Below, piece by piece: positions 43,606-52,875 of a stretch of DNA of 64,000 nucleotides (position 1 is its first letter; each line of letters opens with the position of its first letter). The stretch covers positions 248,001-312,000 of the forward strand of contig NZ_JAJNMP010000004.1 of the NCBI RefSeq assembly GCF_021044935.1, written 5' to 3'. The position numbers were made by a program, and so were the translations under genes. The notes beneath the pieces were generated by a model that worked only from the letters and a program-made list of their open reading frames with translations, did no database searches and had not been told where the DNA came from. The DNA comes from Agromyces cavernae (lineage in GTDB: Bacteria; Actinomycetota; Actinomycetes; Actinomycetales; Microbacteriaceae).

Positions 43606-44256
43606 ATGGCCGACACCGCAGATCCGATCAGACTCGCGATCGTCGACGATCACCGCATGCTGCTCGGCGCGCTCTCCGAGTGGCTCCGCGGGGCCTCGTC
43701 CGAGATCGAGCTCGTCGCGGCGGTGCCGTCGTGGTCCGAGTTGCTCGCCCACCCCGATTTCCCCGTCGACGTGGTGCTGCTCGACCTCGACCTGCGCGAC
43801 AACATCCCGATCTCGCTGAAGCTGTCGATGCTGAAGTCGGCCGGCGTGAAGACGATGCTCATGAGCAACTACTCCGAGGCCGCCGTCGTGCGCGAGGCGC
43901 TCAGCGCCGGGGCGATGGGCTACCTCGTGAAGTCCGAGCCCGTCGAGTCCATCATCGAGGCGATCCGGGCCGCCGGAGTCGGCGACTCGTACCTCACTCC
44001 AGAGCTCGAGCAGGCGCTCCTCGACGACGGCACGCTGCCCAAGCTCTCGGCCCAGGAGCGCCGGGTCATGGCCCTCTACGGCGCCGGCCAGCCGGTCAAG
44101 GCCGTGGCCTTCCAGCTCGGCATCTCCGAAGAGACCGCCAAGAGCTACCTCAAGCGCATCCGCGAGAAGTACCGTGCATCGGGTTACGACGTCGGCACGA
44201 AGGTGGCACTGCGCAAGCGTGCCATCCTCGACGGGATCCTGCTGCAGTCCGACTGA
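43606..44256 (+). CDS. LuxR-family response regulator
   Basis: 216 residues. The receiver domain (1-125) has acidic pair D14/D15, phospho-acceptor D60 in DVVLLDLDL, and the conserved Lys in GYLVKSE. A linker precedes a LuxR helix-turn-helix (about 145-205, LSAQERRVMALYGAGQPVKAVAFQLGISEETAKSYLKR). The start follows the previous stop without a gap. It is the output of the kinase at 41.2-42.4 kb. No target gene can be assigned. Confidence 0.93.
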   Translation: MADTADPIRLAIVDDHRMLLGALSEWLRGASSEIELVAAVPSWSELLAHPDFPVDVVLLDLDLRDNIPISLKLSMLKSAGVKTMLMSNYSEAAVVREALSAGAMGYLVKSEPVESIIEAIRAAGVGDSYLTPELEQALLDDGTLPKLSAQERRVMALYGAGQPVKAVAFQLGISEETAKSYLKRIREKYRASGYDVGTKVALRKRAILDGILLQSD

Positions 44257-44268
44257 GTCATCCGTGGC

Positions 44269-45543
44269 TCAGGCGTCCACCGCCTCCATCGCGCCCGTCG
44301 CGTAGGGCACCGCCACTCCGCGACGCCCCCTCGCGCGGTCGAGGCCGAACGAGCCGAGGGCGAGCGCGACGCCGATGATCGTGAGCGTGAGCCCGATCCA
44401 CACGGGTGCGACGTAGCCGAGTCCGGCCGCGATGGCGAGACCGCCGAACAGCGCCCCGAGGCTGTTGCCGATGTTGAGCGCGGAGTGATTGAGCGCGGCG
44501 GCGATCGACTGGCTGTCGCGTGCGACGTCCATGAGGCGTGCCTGGATCGTCGGGGAGAGTGCAGCGGATGCCCCGCCGACGAGGAATACCCCGAGGAAGA
44601 GTCCCGCGGCCGCGGTCGCGGTGAGGCCGAGCAGCACGAGCGCCGCCGCGAGGATCGCGAAGAACAGGTACATCGACCGGCGCACGCTCCAGTCGGCCAA
44701 CCTGCCGCCGACGATGTTGCCCACCGTCATGCCGAGTCCGATGACGATCAGCACGATCGGCACGGACTCGGGCGGGAGCCCGGTGACCTCGGTCGCGAGC
44801 GGCGCGACATACGTGTAGACGGCGAAGAGTCCACCGAACCCGATCGCGCCGATGCCGAGGGCGAACCACACCTGGGCACGCGTGAACGCCCGCAGCTCGC
44901 GGGCGATCGTGGCGCCGGGGTCGCCGGCCTGCCAGGGCACGGCGACGAGCACCGCGAGGAAGGTGAGCGCGAAGATCGCGGCGACCGCGAGGTAGGCGGT
45001 GCGCCAGCCGGCGTTCTGCCCGAGCCAGGTGATGGCCGGCACCCCGATGACGTTGGCGATGGTCAGTCCCGAGAGCACGAGCGCCACCCCGCGGGCGCGC
45101 CGGCCTGGTCCCATGAGGCTCGCCGCGACGAGGGAGGCGATGCCGAAGTACGCACCGTGCGGCAGCGCCGCCACGAATCGGGCGATGAGCACCAGTTCGA
45201 AGGTGGGCAGCAGGGCCGACGCGACGGTGCCGAGCGTGAACGCCGTGAGCAGCACGAGCAGCAGTCGCTTGCGGGGCCAACGGGCCGCGGCCGCGGCGAT
45301 CGTCGGCGCACCGACCACGACGCCGAGCGCGTACGCCGAGATCATCCAGCCCGCGTTCGCGTTGGCGTCGGCGGGTGAATCGGCGTACAGCGACGGGAAC
45401 AGGTCCTGCGCGATGTCGGGGAGCAGGCCCATGGCGACGAACTCGGTCGATCCGATGCCGAAGCCGCCGAGCGCGAGCGCGAGGAGCGCAAAACGAATAC
45501 GGGCCGGCGACAACGTCGTCGGCCCGTCGGTCAAGAGGGTCAC
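44269..45543 (-). CDS. MFS transporter, AraJ/drug-efflux type
   Basis: A 424-residue, 12-helix major facilitator. GFGIGSTEFVAMGLLPDIA in helix 1 is typical of the DHA1 AraJ/YdhP/sugar-efflux group (GTxEFxxMGLLP), and the loop 2-3 motif appears as RWPRKRLLL. Likely efflux of a small drug or metabolite; the substrate is unknown. The GTG at 45543 is used; a GAGAAT box lies 7 nt upstream (weak). It converges on the response regulator 12 bp away. Confidence 0.88.
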   Translation of the reverse strand: MTLLTDGPTTLSPARIRFALLALALGGFGIGSTEFVAMGLLPDIAQDLFPSLYADSPADANANAGWMISAYALGVVVGAPTIAAAAARWPRKRLLLVLLTAFTLGTVASALLPTFELVLIARFVAALPHGAYFGIASLVAASLMGPGRRARGVALVLSGLTIANVIGVPAITWLGQNAGWRTAYLAVAAIFALTFLAVLVAVPWQAGDPGATIARELRAFTRAQVWFALGIGAIGFGGLFAVYTYVAPLATEVTGLPPESVPIVLIVIGLGMTVGNIVGGRLADWSVRRSMYLFFAILAAALVLLGLTATAAAGLFLGVFLVGGASAALSPTIQARLMDVARDSQSIAAALNHSALNIGNSLGALFGGLAIAAGLGYVAPVWIGLTLTIIGVALALGSFGLDRARGRRGVAVPYATGAMEAVDA

Positions 45544-45707
45544 CCGACCGATTCTCGCATAGATCGAATCGATTCGACAGCCGACCGCGCAACATGACGA
45601 CTCGACGGTCGGACTGCACCCCGGACCTTCGAGTCCTGCGTTCAGTCCCGGACGAGGAGGCACGGCAGCACCTCGTCGGCGGTCGCCTCGGTCAGCATCG
45701 CGGCGGA

Positions 45708-46040
45708 TTACGCGTCCGCGCCCGCCTCGCCCACGCCCGCCTCGCCGATCGCGGTCTCGAGCCGATCGATCTTCGCATCGAGCTCGCCGGAGTAGCCCGG
45801 CCGGATGTCGGCCTTCAGCACGAGCGACACCCTCGATCCGTATTCGCCGACGGCCTCGGTCGCACGGCGGACGACGTCGAAGACCTCGTCCCATTCGCCT
45901 TCGAGCTCGGTGAACATCGACGTCGTCCGGTTCGGGAGCCCCGATTCGCGAACGATCTTCACGGCCGCCGCGACGGCGTCGTGCACGGATCCGTCGGCGC
46001 GGCCCGTGCCGCTCGGTGCCACTGAGAACGCGACGAGCAT
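45708..46040 (-). CDS. MTH1187-family thiamine-binding protein
   Basis: A 110-residue protein of the UPF0045/MTH1187 family (PF01910). The opening LVAFSVAPSG, the central SGLPNRTTSMFTELEGEWDEVFDVV and the RVSLVLKADIRPG stretch match. Family members form tetramers and bind thiamine-type ligands; a role in thiamine or HMP handling is inferred. GAGGAG lies about 10 nt before the ATG. It starts 5 bp after the GT87 stop, so the two are cotranscribed. The 164 bp after it (45544-45707) contain nothing I can identify. Confidence 0.85.
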   Translation of the reverse strand: MLVAFSVAPSGTGRADGSVHDAVAAAVKIVRESGLPNRTTSMFTELEGEWDEVFDVVRRATEAVGEYGSRVSLVLKADIRPGYSGELDAKIDRLETAIGEAGVGEAGADA

Positions 46041-46045
46041 CGGCC

Positions 46046-47311
46046 CTACTCCTCACTACCCGGGTTCGGTCTCCCAGCCTGCCACACCGCTCGCAGCGAC
46101 CACACGAGCAGGGCGACCAGGAGCGCCGACTTCACCGTCAGCAGGAACACGAATGCCGGATTCGCGACCAGCAGCCAGCCGTACCAGTACGGGTAGATGA
46201 TGTGGGTCAGCAGCGCCACGGCGGCGGCGAGCGCGGCGGGCACGGCGAACCTCGCCGGCCGGTACACGAGGCCGAGGATGACCGGCGCAGCGAGCCACGT
46301 CGCGAACTGCGGCGATCCCACCTTGTTCGCGAGCATGAGCACGACGACGAACCCGAGCGAGAGCGGGGCGAGCAGTTCACCGAGGTGCGCCTGCCGCAGC
46401 GCGGCGCGCACGCCGAGCAGCACGACCGCCGCCACCCCGAGGATCATGAGGGGCGTCGTGACCGCTGCTGCGACATCCGCACCCGGCCCTTCGATCTGAA
46501 ACGTCAGGATGTCGCGGTCGTACTCGATCGTGACGTGCTTCGCTCCCCCAACGATCTGCCAGAGCCAGGCCGTCGCGAGCGGTGCCTCGACCTGCAGGCC
46601 GCGGCCCGCCTGCTCGACGATGAAGCCGACGGCATTCGCGCCCGCTCCGGCGACGACGCTCACCGCGAGGATGCCTGCGCTGAGCGCGAACGCAACGGTG
46701 GCGACCTCGACGCGCCGGCGCGCCGCGATGACCAGTGCAGCGACGAGGGCGGCAGGCCAGACCTTCACCCAGGCGCCGACGGTGAGCAGCACGGCGGCGA
46801 CCCGAGGTCGCCCGGCGGCGAAGAGCAGCCCGGTGATCGCGAGCGGCACGGTGATCGCATCGATACGGCCGAGCGCGATGGGGCCGAGCAGGGCGAGGAA
46901 TCCGACCCACCACCACGCCGCGATGCGCCGCGTGCGCGACAGCCGCGGGCTGCTGCCCAGCAGGACCGTGAAGGCGATGGCGTCGAGCACGGTGACGATG
47001 GCCAGCCAGGTCTGTGCATACGATTCGCTGCCGAGGGCGAGCGCCGCGGTCATCGGGGCGAACGCGAGGATCGGGTAGACCCAGGGCACGTCGATGCCCA
47101 TGCGCACGAGCCCGTCGACGGCATTCTCGGCCCAGACGCGATACACCCAGGAGACGTCGCCGAGCGGTTGACCCTGGCCGAACAGGTTCAACCCGATGAG
47201 CGCCGCGTGCACGAGGAAGAACCCGGCCCAGAGGGCGGCGCGTCCCCCGAGGAAGCGGCGGACCACGCCGACCGTGCGCACGGTCGCCTCGCGCTCGCCT
47301 CTCTGAGTCAC
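46046..47311 (-). CDS. GT87-like polyprenol-phosphate-mannose glycosyltransferase
   Basis: 421 residues with about ten to twelve hydrophobic helices and an acidic residue after the first helix region (GDVSWVYRVWAENA), followed by IDVPWVYP. The layout is that of GT-C enzymes of family GT87 (DUF2029), which add mannose from a polyprenyl-phosphate donor to lipoglycans outside the membrane in mycobacteria. The acceptor is unknown here. The GTG at 47311 lies 7 nt after TAGGCT (47319-47324), fixing a probable leaderless start. The MTH1187-family gene follows 5 bp downstream. Confidence 0.82.
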   Translation of the reverse strand: MTQRGEREATVRTVGVVRRFLGGRAALWAGFFLVHAALIGLNLFGQGQPLGDVSWVYRVWAENAVDGLVRMGIDVPWVYPILAFAPMTAALALGSESYAQTWLAIVTVLDAIAFTVLLGSSPRLSRTRRIAAWWWVGFLALLGPIALGRIDAITVPLAITGLLFAAGRPRVAAVLLTVGAWVKVWPAALVAALVIAARRRVEVATVAFALSAGILAVSVVAGAGANAVGFIVEQAGRGLQVEAPLATAWLWQIVGGAKHVTIEYDRDILTFQIEGPGADVAAAVTTPLMILGVAAVVLLGVRAALRQAHLGELLAPLSLGFVVVLMLANKVGSPQFATWLAAPVILGLVYRPARFAVPAALAAAVALLTHIIYPYWYGWLLVANPAFVFLLTVKSALLVALLVWSLRAVWQAGRPNPGSEE

Positions 47312-47373
47312 GACGACGAGCCTAACCGAGCGTCGGAATCCGCGACGGTGCGCCACGACGACGCGTGCCGCCT

Positions 47374-48222
47374 TCAGCGCGCCAGCAGCGAGCCGATCAC
47401 GCCGGGCAGCGCGGCAGCGATGTCGAGCGCGACGATCGGGCCGCCGCCGACCGCGGCGCTCGCGCGCCTCGCCGCCTCGCCGTGCACCCACGCCGCCGTC
47501 GCGGCGAGCTTCGAGAGCACCTCGGCGTCGACGGCGAGCGCGTCGTGATTCGTCGCGACGAGCGCACCGAGGATGCCGCCGAGGATGTCGCCGCTGCCCG
47601 CGGTCGCGAGTCGGTGCGTCGGCGCGGTCACGACGTAGGCGTCGCGGTCGGGGTCGACGATGCGGGTGACCGCCCCCTTCAGCAGCACCGCCACGCCGAG
47701 CTCGCGCGCGGCCCGCTCGGCCCAGACCGCCGGCTCGGCCCGAACCTCGGCGACGCTCGCATCGACCTCGCGGGCGGTGAGCAGGTTCGCGAGCTCGCGC
47801 GCGTGCGGAGTGATCACGGTGGGCGCCGTGTGCGTGCCGACGAGGTCGAGGCCGCCGGCGTCGAGCACCACGGGCACGCGCGAGGCGAGCGCGCGCTGCA
47901 GGTCGCCCTGCAGCACGAACGAACGCCGGCGCGGGTCGATGCCCGAGCCGACGAGCCAGCCCTGCACCCTGCCGGCGACCGTCACGGTCTCGGGCCGCTG
48001 CGCCAGCACGGCGGTGCGCACCGGGCGGGGGCCGCTGTAGCGGACCATGCCGGCCCCGGCGCGCCACGCGGCCTCGACGCCGAGCACGGCGGCACCGGGA
48101 TAATCGGGCGACCCGGTGATCACGCCGAGCACGCCGCGCGAGTACTTGTCGTCGTCGGGGCTCGGCGGCGCGACCCATTCGACGCATTCCGCCGCTGTCC
48201 ACTCCCGCCACGACACGCTCAT
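47374..48222 (-). CDS. nnrD: ADP-dependent NAD(P)H-hydrate dehydratase
   Basis: 282 residues of the ribokinase-like YjeF C-terminal family. The enzyme repairs hydrated NADH/NADPH using ADP. The GVLGVITGSPDYPGAAVLG opening, ITPHARELANLL and the TAGSGDILGGILGAL phosphate-binding loop are diagnostic. There is no N-terminal epimerase (NnrE) domain, which must be encoded elsewhere. The ATG is 6 nt after TATCGT and is divergent from the HAD gene, 23 bp between the two starts. Confidence 0.92.
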   Translation of the reverse strand: MSVSWREWTAAECVEWVAPPSPDDDKYSRGVLGVITGSPDYPGAAVLGVEAAWRAGAGMVRYSGPRPVRTAVLAQRPETVTVAGRVQGWLVGSGIDPRRRSFVLQGDLQRALASRVPVVLDAGGLDLVGTHTAPTVITPHARELANLLTAREVDASVAEVRAEPAVWAERAARELGVAVLLKGAVTRIVDPDRDAYVVTAPTHRLATAGSGDILGGILGALVATNHDALAVDAEVLSKLAATAAWVHGEAARRASAAVGGGPIVALDIAAALPGVIGSLLAR

Positions 48223-48248
48223 GGTCCAACGATAGGTTGAGGGGGATG
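48220..48248. promoter_or_regulatory. overlapping divergent leaderless promoters (nnrD / HAD)
   Basis: Minus strand: TATCGT (48229-48234) then 6 nt then the nnrD ATG. Plus strand: TAGGTT (48233-48238) then 7 nt then the HAD ATG. The two -10 boxes share the TA at 48233-48234, and only 23 bp lie between the start codons. Confidence 0.6.
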
Positions 48249-48878
48249 TCCACGTCAGCCCTCGCTCCGATCAGCCTCACACCGCGCGTCGTCGTCTTCG
48301 ACTACGGCGAGGTCATCTCACGCGCGCCGGGCGCCGCCGAACAGGCTGCGCTGCTCGCCCGGGCGGGCGTCGCAGCCGACCCGTTCTGGACGGCGTACTG
48401 GGCGCACCGCGAGGGCCTCGACCGGGGCACGACGTCGATCGACGCATACTGGCAGGCCGTCGCACGCGATGTCGGTGCCGAGTGGAACCCCATCGACGTG
48501 CATGAGCTCTGGGCCATCGATCACCGCAGCTGGCTCTCGGTCGACCCGGGCACGTTGCGCGTCCTGCATGCGCTCGTCGCCGGGGGCACGCGCATCGCGC
48601 TGCTCTCGAACGCCGGGGCCGACTTCGCGGGTTGGCTCCGCCATGGTTCGTTCGCGCCGCTGTTCGAGCGGGTGTTCGTGAGCGGCGAGCTGGGTCTCGT
48701 CAAGCCCGAGCCCGAGATCTACCGGCACGCGATGGCCGAGCTCGGCATCGAGCCCGCCGATCTGCTCTTCGTCGACAACCGGGCCGAGAACGTCGAGGGT
48801 GCGCGGGCCGTCGGCGGTGACGGGCACGTCTTCGCCGATGCCCGAGCGCTCGAGTCCTGGTTGAGGGATCTCGCATGA
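48246..48878 (+). CDS. HAD-superfamily hydrolase
   Basis: 210 residues of the haloacid-dehalogenase IA group. The nucleophile Asp lies in VVFDYGEVI (motif I, DxG form), motif II is IALLSNAG, the Lys is in GLVKPEPEIY and motif IV is LLFVDNRAENVEG. The cap is small and helical. It resembles the YihX/epoxide-hydrolase-N subgroup, often sugar-phosphate phosphatases; substrate not assigned. ATG at 48246, 7 nt after TAGGTT. Overlaps the next gene by 4 bp. Confidence 0.87.
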   Translation: MSTSALAPISLTPRVVVFDYGEVISRAPGAAEQAALLARAGVAADPFWTAYWAHREGLDRGTTSIDAYWQAVARDVGAEWNPIDVHELWAIDHRSWLSVDPGTLRVLHALVAGGTRIALLSNAGADFAGWLRHGSFAPLFERVFVSGELGLVKPEPEIYRHAMAELGIEPADLLFVDNRAENVEGARAVGGDGHVFADARALESWLRDLA

Positions 48879-50041
48879 GCGCGACCGACGCCGCCGAGAC
48901 GACGGCGGCGCTGTCGGTCGACGAGCCGATCGGGTCGACGGATGCCGCGGCGGGGCTCTTCACCCCCATCACGATCCGCGGCCTCACGATGCGCAACCGA
49001 GTATGGGTGCCGCCGCTGTGCCAGTACTCGGTCGACGCCCGCGACGGCGTGCCGAACGACTGGCATCTGGTGCATCTGGGCGCGATGGCGGCCGGCGGCG
49101 CCGGGCTCATCATGGCCGAGGCGACGGCGGTGAGCCCCGAGGGGCGCATCTCCGATCACGACACCGGGCTCTGGAACGATGCGCAGGCCGACGCCTGGGC
49201 GCGCATCACGCGATTCCTTCGTTCGCAGGGCGCCGCGGCGGGAGTGCAGCTCGCCCATGCCGGCCGCAAGGCGTCGGTCTGGCCCGAGCCGACCCGGCGC
49301 CGCGGCTCGCAGCCGCTCGACGAGGGCGGCTGGCCGACGGTGTCGGCTTCGGCGGTCGCGTTCGACGGCCTGCGCGAGCCGGCCGCGCTCGACGAGGCGG
49401 GCATCGCCGCGGTGATCGACGACTTCCGCACCGCCGCCCGGCGCGCCATCGCCGCGGGGTTCGACCTCGTCGAGGTGCACGCCGCGCACGGCTATCTCGT
49501 GCACCAGTTCCTGTCGCCGTTGTCGAACCTGCGCACCGACGACTGGGGCGGCACCCTCGAGAACCGCGCGCGCCTGCTGCTCGAGATCGTGCGCGCGGCG
49601 CGCGCCGAGGTCGGCGAGGCGATGCCCGTGTTCGTGAGATTCTCGGCGACCGACTGGAGTCCCGGCGGATGGGACGAGGCGCAGACCGCGACGGTCGCCG
49701 GATGGGCCTCCGATGCCGGCGCCGACTTCTTCGACATCTCGACGGGCGGCCTCGTGGCGTCCGCCGACATCCCGATCGGCCCCGCATACCAGGCGCATTT
49801 CGCCGAGTACGTCGGCGAGCGATCGGATGTCCCGGTCTCAGCCGTTGGGCGCATCACGAACGCGCGGCACGCCGAGGAACTCATCGCCACCGGCCGAGCC
49901 GACGCCGTCATGTTCGGCAAGGCGATGATGCGCGACCCCCACTTCGCCCTGCGCGCCGCTCACGAATTGGGCGCCGACACGACGATGTGGCCCGTTCAGT
50001 ACCTGCGGGCGAGGCCCGAGGTGAACGACGGGGAGTGGTGA
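48875..50041 (+). CDS. Old Yellow Enzyme, YqjM-like NADH:flavin oxidoreductase
   Basis: A 388-residue FMN TIM barrel. VPPLCQYS carries the redox-tuning Cys of the thermophilic-like/YqjM class, QLAHAGRKAS and HAAHGYLVHQFLSPLSNLRTDDWGG (FMN and substrate His pair) follow, and the C-terminal VGRITNARHAEELIATGRADAVMFGKAMMRDP binds FMN phosphate. It reduces activated C=C bonds of unsaturated carbonyls with NADPH. About 40 extra residues precede the barrel. Coupled to the HAD gene by an ATGA overlap. Confidence 0.93.
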   Translation: MSATDAAETTAALSVDEPIGSTDAAAGLFTPITIRGLTMRNRVWVPPLCQYSVDARDGVPNDWHLVHLGAMAAGGAGLIMAEATAVSPEGRISDHDTGLWNDAQADAWARITRFLRSQGAAAGVQLAHAGRKASVWPEPTRRRGSQPLDEGGWPTVSASAVAFDGLREPAALDEAGIAAVIDDFRTAARRAIAAGFDLVEVHAAHGYLVHQFLSPLSNLRTDDWGGTLENRARLLLEIVRAARAEVGEAMPVFVRFSATDWSPGGWDEAQTATVAGWASDAGADFFDISTGGLVASADIPIGPAYQAHFAEYVGERSDVPVSAVGRITNARHAEELIATGRADAVMFGKAMMRDPHFALRAAHELGADTTMWPVQYLRARPEVNDGEW

Positions 50042-50057
50042 TCGGACCCGCTGCCCT

Positions 50058-50432
50058 TCACGGGCGCTGACCGATGGCGATGATGTTCCCCTCGCTGTCG
50101 TTGAACCAGGCGGTGCGCATGCCGGCGAGGTCGGCGACGCCATCGACGGTCTTGACGCCCGGCAGGTCGTAGTCGAGGAACGAGATGCCGCGCTCCCGCA
50201 GCGCCGCGGCGTCACGGTCGAAGTCGTCGGTGTCGATGCCGAACGCCGTGTTCTTCGCGGTGCCGGCGAACTGCGTCTCGTAGACGAGCACCGCCGTGCC
50301 GCCGATCTGGAACATGACCCCGCCCTCGTCGGTCATGTCGGGCTCGAGGCCGAACACGTCCTTCCACCACTTCACCGCTCGCTCGAGATCCGAGGCCGGA
50401 AGAACGCCGTAGCACTGCACCTTGTCGAACAT
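50058..50432 (-). CDS. VOC (glyoxalase/bleomycin-resistance fold) protein
   Basis: A 124-residue VOC-superfamily protein with two beta-alpha-beta-beta-beta halves (YGVLPASDLERAVKWWKDVFGLEP and the end WFNDSEGNIIAIGQ). Only part of the usual metal-ligand set is visible (the late Glu in SEGN; no clear His at the start), so glyoxalase activity is doubtful. AGGCGAGG precedes the ATG. Convergent with the Old Yellow Enzyme gene 16 bp away. Confidence 0.8.
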   Translation of the reverse strand: MFDKVQCYGVLPASDLERAVKWWKDVFGLEPDMTDEGGVMFQIGGTAVLVYETQFAGTAKNTAFGIDTDDFDRDAAALRERGISFLDYDLPGVKTVDGVADLAGMRTAWFNDSEGNIIAIGQRP

Positions 50433-50512
50433 GAGAACACCTCGCCTTTGTCGGACGGGGAGCAGTCTACGCCCGGGCGGGCGCCGTCACACCTGCAGGC
50501 GACCGGGGTCGC

Positions 50513-51550
50513 TCACCCTCGCCGGGTGGCGTCCTGCACCTCGCCGACGAGCTCCTCGATGATGTCTTCGAGGAAGATCACGCCCGTCGCGGCGCCGTCC
50601 TCGTCGAAGGCCCGAGCGACGTGCGTGCCGAGCCGGCGCATCGTCGCGAGGGCGTCCTCGAGATCGGTGCCGTCGAAGATCGACACGAGCCGTCGGACGC
50701 GCTTGGGCGGGATGGGGTCGTCGAACTCGTCGTCGTCGAGGTCGAGGACGTCCTTCAGGTGCACGTAGCCTTCGGGTTCGCCGTCGGCGCCGAGGATCGG
50801 GTACCGCGAGAAGCCCCTCCGCGCGACCGCCCGCTCGACATCGCCCGGCGTGGCGCCCGGAGGAAGGCTCACCAGCGAGGCGACCGGCACCGCGACATCC
50901 TTCACGCGCTTCGTCGTGAACTCGAACGCCGCCGTGAGCGTGCCGCTCGCGTCGTCGAGCACGCCCTCGCGCCGCGACTGGTCGACGATGGTCTGCACCT
51001 CTTCGAGCGTGAACGTCGAGTTCGCCTCGCTCTTCGGTTCGACGCCGAAGAGCCGCAGCACGCCGTTCGCCGTCGCGTTCAACGCGATGATGATCGGCTT
51101 GAAGATGCGGGCGACGAACACGAGCGGCGGTGCGAGCAGCAGCACCGCCCGGTCGGGCAGCGAGAACGAGAGGTTCTTCGGCACCATCTCGCCGAACACG
51201 ACGTGCAGGTACGACACGAGCAGGAGCGCGATCACGAACGCGATCGTCGAGATGACCTCGGGCGACCAGCCGGTGAGCTGCAGCGGGACCTCGAGCAGGT
51301 GGTGGATCGCCGGCTCCGACACGTTCAGGATGAGCAGCGAGCAGATGGTGATGCCGAGCTGGCTCATCGCGAGCATGAGGGTGGCGTGCTCCATGGCCCA
51401 GAGCGCGGTCTTCGCGCTCCGGCGACCCTGCTCGGCGAGGGGCTCGATCTGCGAGCGCCGCGCCGAGATCACGGCGAACTCGGCGCCGACGAAGAAGGCG
51501 TTCGCGGCGAGCAGCACGAACAGCCACGCGATTCCGACCCAGTCGCTCAT
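50513..51550 (-). CDS. CNNM/HlyC-CorC-like protein, short form
   Basis: 345 residues. A DUF21 membrane domain (about 1-190, four hydrophobic segments, AEFAVISARRSQIEPL and FGEMVPKNLSF) and two CBS domains (about 205-335) are present, but the C-terminal CorC_HlyC domain of the longer family members is missing. The family is implicated in Mg2+/divalent cation export or homeostasis. Its start overlaps the longer paralogue upstream by 4 bp, and the pair may form a heterodimer, as tandem CNNM-type genes often do. Confidence 0.88.
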   Translation of the reverse strand: MSDWVGIAWLFVLLAANAFFVGAEFAVISARRSQIEPLAEQGRRSAKTALWAMEHATLMLAMSQLGITICSLLILNVSEPAIHHLLEVPLQLTGWSPEVISTIAFVIALLLVSYLHVVFGEMVPKNLSFSLPDRAVLLLAPPLVFVARIFKPIIIALNATANGVLRLFGVEPKSEANSTFTLEEVQTIVDQSRREGVLDDASGTLTAAFEFTTKRVKDVAVPVASLVSLPPGATPGDVERAVARRGFSRYPILGADGEPEGYVHLKDVLDLDDDEFDDPIPPKRVRRLVSIFDGTDLEDALATMRRLGTHVARAFDEDGAATGVIFLEDIIEELVGEVQDATRRG

Positions 51551-52875
51551 CGCTCGGCCTCCTCGAGTTCGGTCGCCCGGTGCACCGGCGTCGGTTCGAA
51601 GCGCAGCCGGTCGATCCGGCGTCCGTCGAGGCGCTGCACGCTGAGCGTGCCCTCGTCGATCGGCACCTCGTCCCCGACGACGGGAAGCCGCCCGAGCTCG
51701 GCCATCACGAATCCGGCGACCGTCTCGTAGTCGCCGTTCTCGGGCACGCGGATGCCGGTGCGCTCGAGCAGTTCGTCGGGCCGCAGTATTCCGGGGAAGC
51801 TCACGATCTCGCCGCGCCGCACGATGCCGGCCCGAGTGCGGTCGTGCTCGTCGGCGACCTCGCCGACGAGCTCCTCGACGAGGTCCTCGAGGGTCGCGAC
51901 CCCCGCCGTCCCTCCGTACTCGTCGACGACAACGGCCATCTGGAATCCGCGGCCGCGGAGCTCGCCGAGCAGCGCGTCGAGCTTGATGGTCTCGGGCACG
52001 CGCAACGCCTCGGACTGCAGCGCCGAGGCCGGGACATCCGCTCGCCGTTCACGCGGCACCGCGACCGCCTGCTTGACGTGCACGATGCCGACGACGTCGT
52101 CGAGATTCTCGTCGTACACCGGGAACCTCGAGAAGCCCGTCTGGCGGGCCAGTTCGAGCACCGACTCGGCGGGCTCCAGACGTTGAACCGCCGCCACACG
52201 GGGGCGCGGCGTCATGACGTCGGACGCGTCGAGGTCGGAGAAGCGCAGGGTGCGGCCGAGCAGCGTGGCGGTGTCCTGCTCGAGCAGGCCGGCGCTCGCC
52301 GAACGGCGAACGAGCGACGAGAGCTCTTCGGCCGAGCGCGCACCCGACAGCTCCTCCTTCGGCTCGATGCCGATCGCGCGGAGCAACGCGTTGGCGCTGC
52401 CGTTGAGGAGCGCGATCGCCGGCCGGAACACCCACGTGAACGCCGCCTGGAACGGGATCACGACCTTCGCCGTCGCGAGCGGCAGCGCGAGCGCGAAGTT
52501 CTTCGGCACGAGCTCGCCGATGATCATCGAGAGCAGCGTCGCGATGATGATCGCGGTCGTCGCGCCGACCGGCCGCACGAGCGCCTCGGGCAGGCCGATC
52601 GCGGTCAGCGGGCCGGCGAGCAGCGACGAGATCGCCGGCTCCATCGTGTACCCGGTGAGCAGGGTCGTGAGCGTGATGCCCAGCTGTGCGCTCGACAGGT
52701 GCGTCGACGTGATCTTGAGCGCCGAGATCGTCATGCCGAGCCGGGTCTCGCCCCTGGCGCGGCGCGCCTCGAGGTCGGCGCGATCGAGGTTGACGAGCGC
52801 GAACTCGCTCGCAACGAACAAGCCCGTGCCGATCGTGAGGAGGAATCCGATGCCGAGGAGTATCCACTCAGACAA
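51547..52875 (-). CDS. CNNM/HlyC-CorC-like protein, full length
   Basis: 442 residues. The DUF21 domain (about 1-195, ASEFALVNLDRADLE and IGELVPKNFAL), two CBS domains (about 210-340; the second contains VVDEYGGTAGVATLEDLVEELVGEV) and the C-terminal CorC_HlyC domain (about 355-430, GDYETVAGFVMAELGRLPVVGD) are all present. Likely cation transport or sensing at the membrane. First gene of the tandem pair. A TATACT at 52955-52960 (minus strand) is a possible -10, about 80 bp upstream. Confidence 0.9.
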   Translation of the reverse strand: MSEWILLGIGFLLTIGTGLFVASEFALVNLDRADLEARRARGETRLGMTISALKITSTHLSSAQLGITLTTLLTGYTMEPAISSLLAGPLTAIGLPEALVRPVGATTAIIIATLLSMIIGELVPKNFALALPLATAKVVIPFQAAFTWVFRPAIALLNGSANALLRAIGIEPKEELSGARSAEELSSLVRRSASAGLLEQDTATLLGRTLRFSDLDASDVMTPRPRVAAVQRLEPAESVLELARQTGFSRFPVYDENLDDVVGIVHVKQAVAVPRERRADVPASALQSEALRVPETIKLDALLGELRGRGFQMAVVVDEYGGTAGVATLEDLVEELVGEVADEHDRTRAGIVRRGEIVSFPGILRPDELLERTGIRVPENGDYETVAGFVMAELGRLPVVGDEVPIDEGTLSVQRLDGRRIDRLRFEPTPVHRATELEEAER

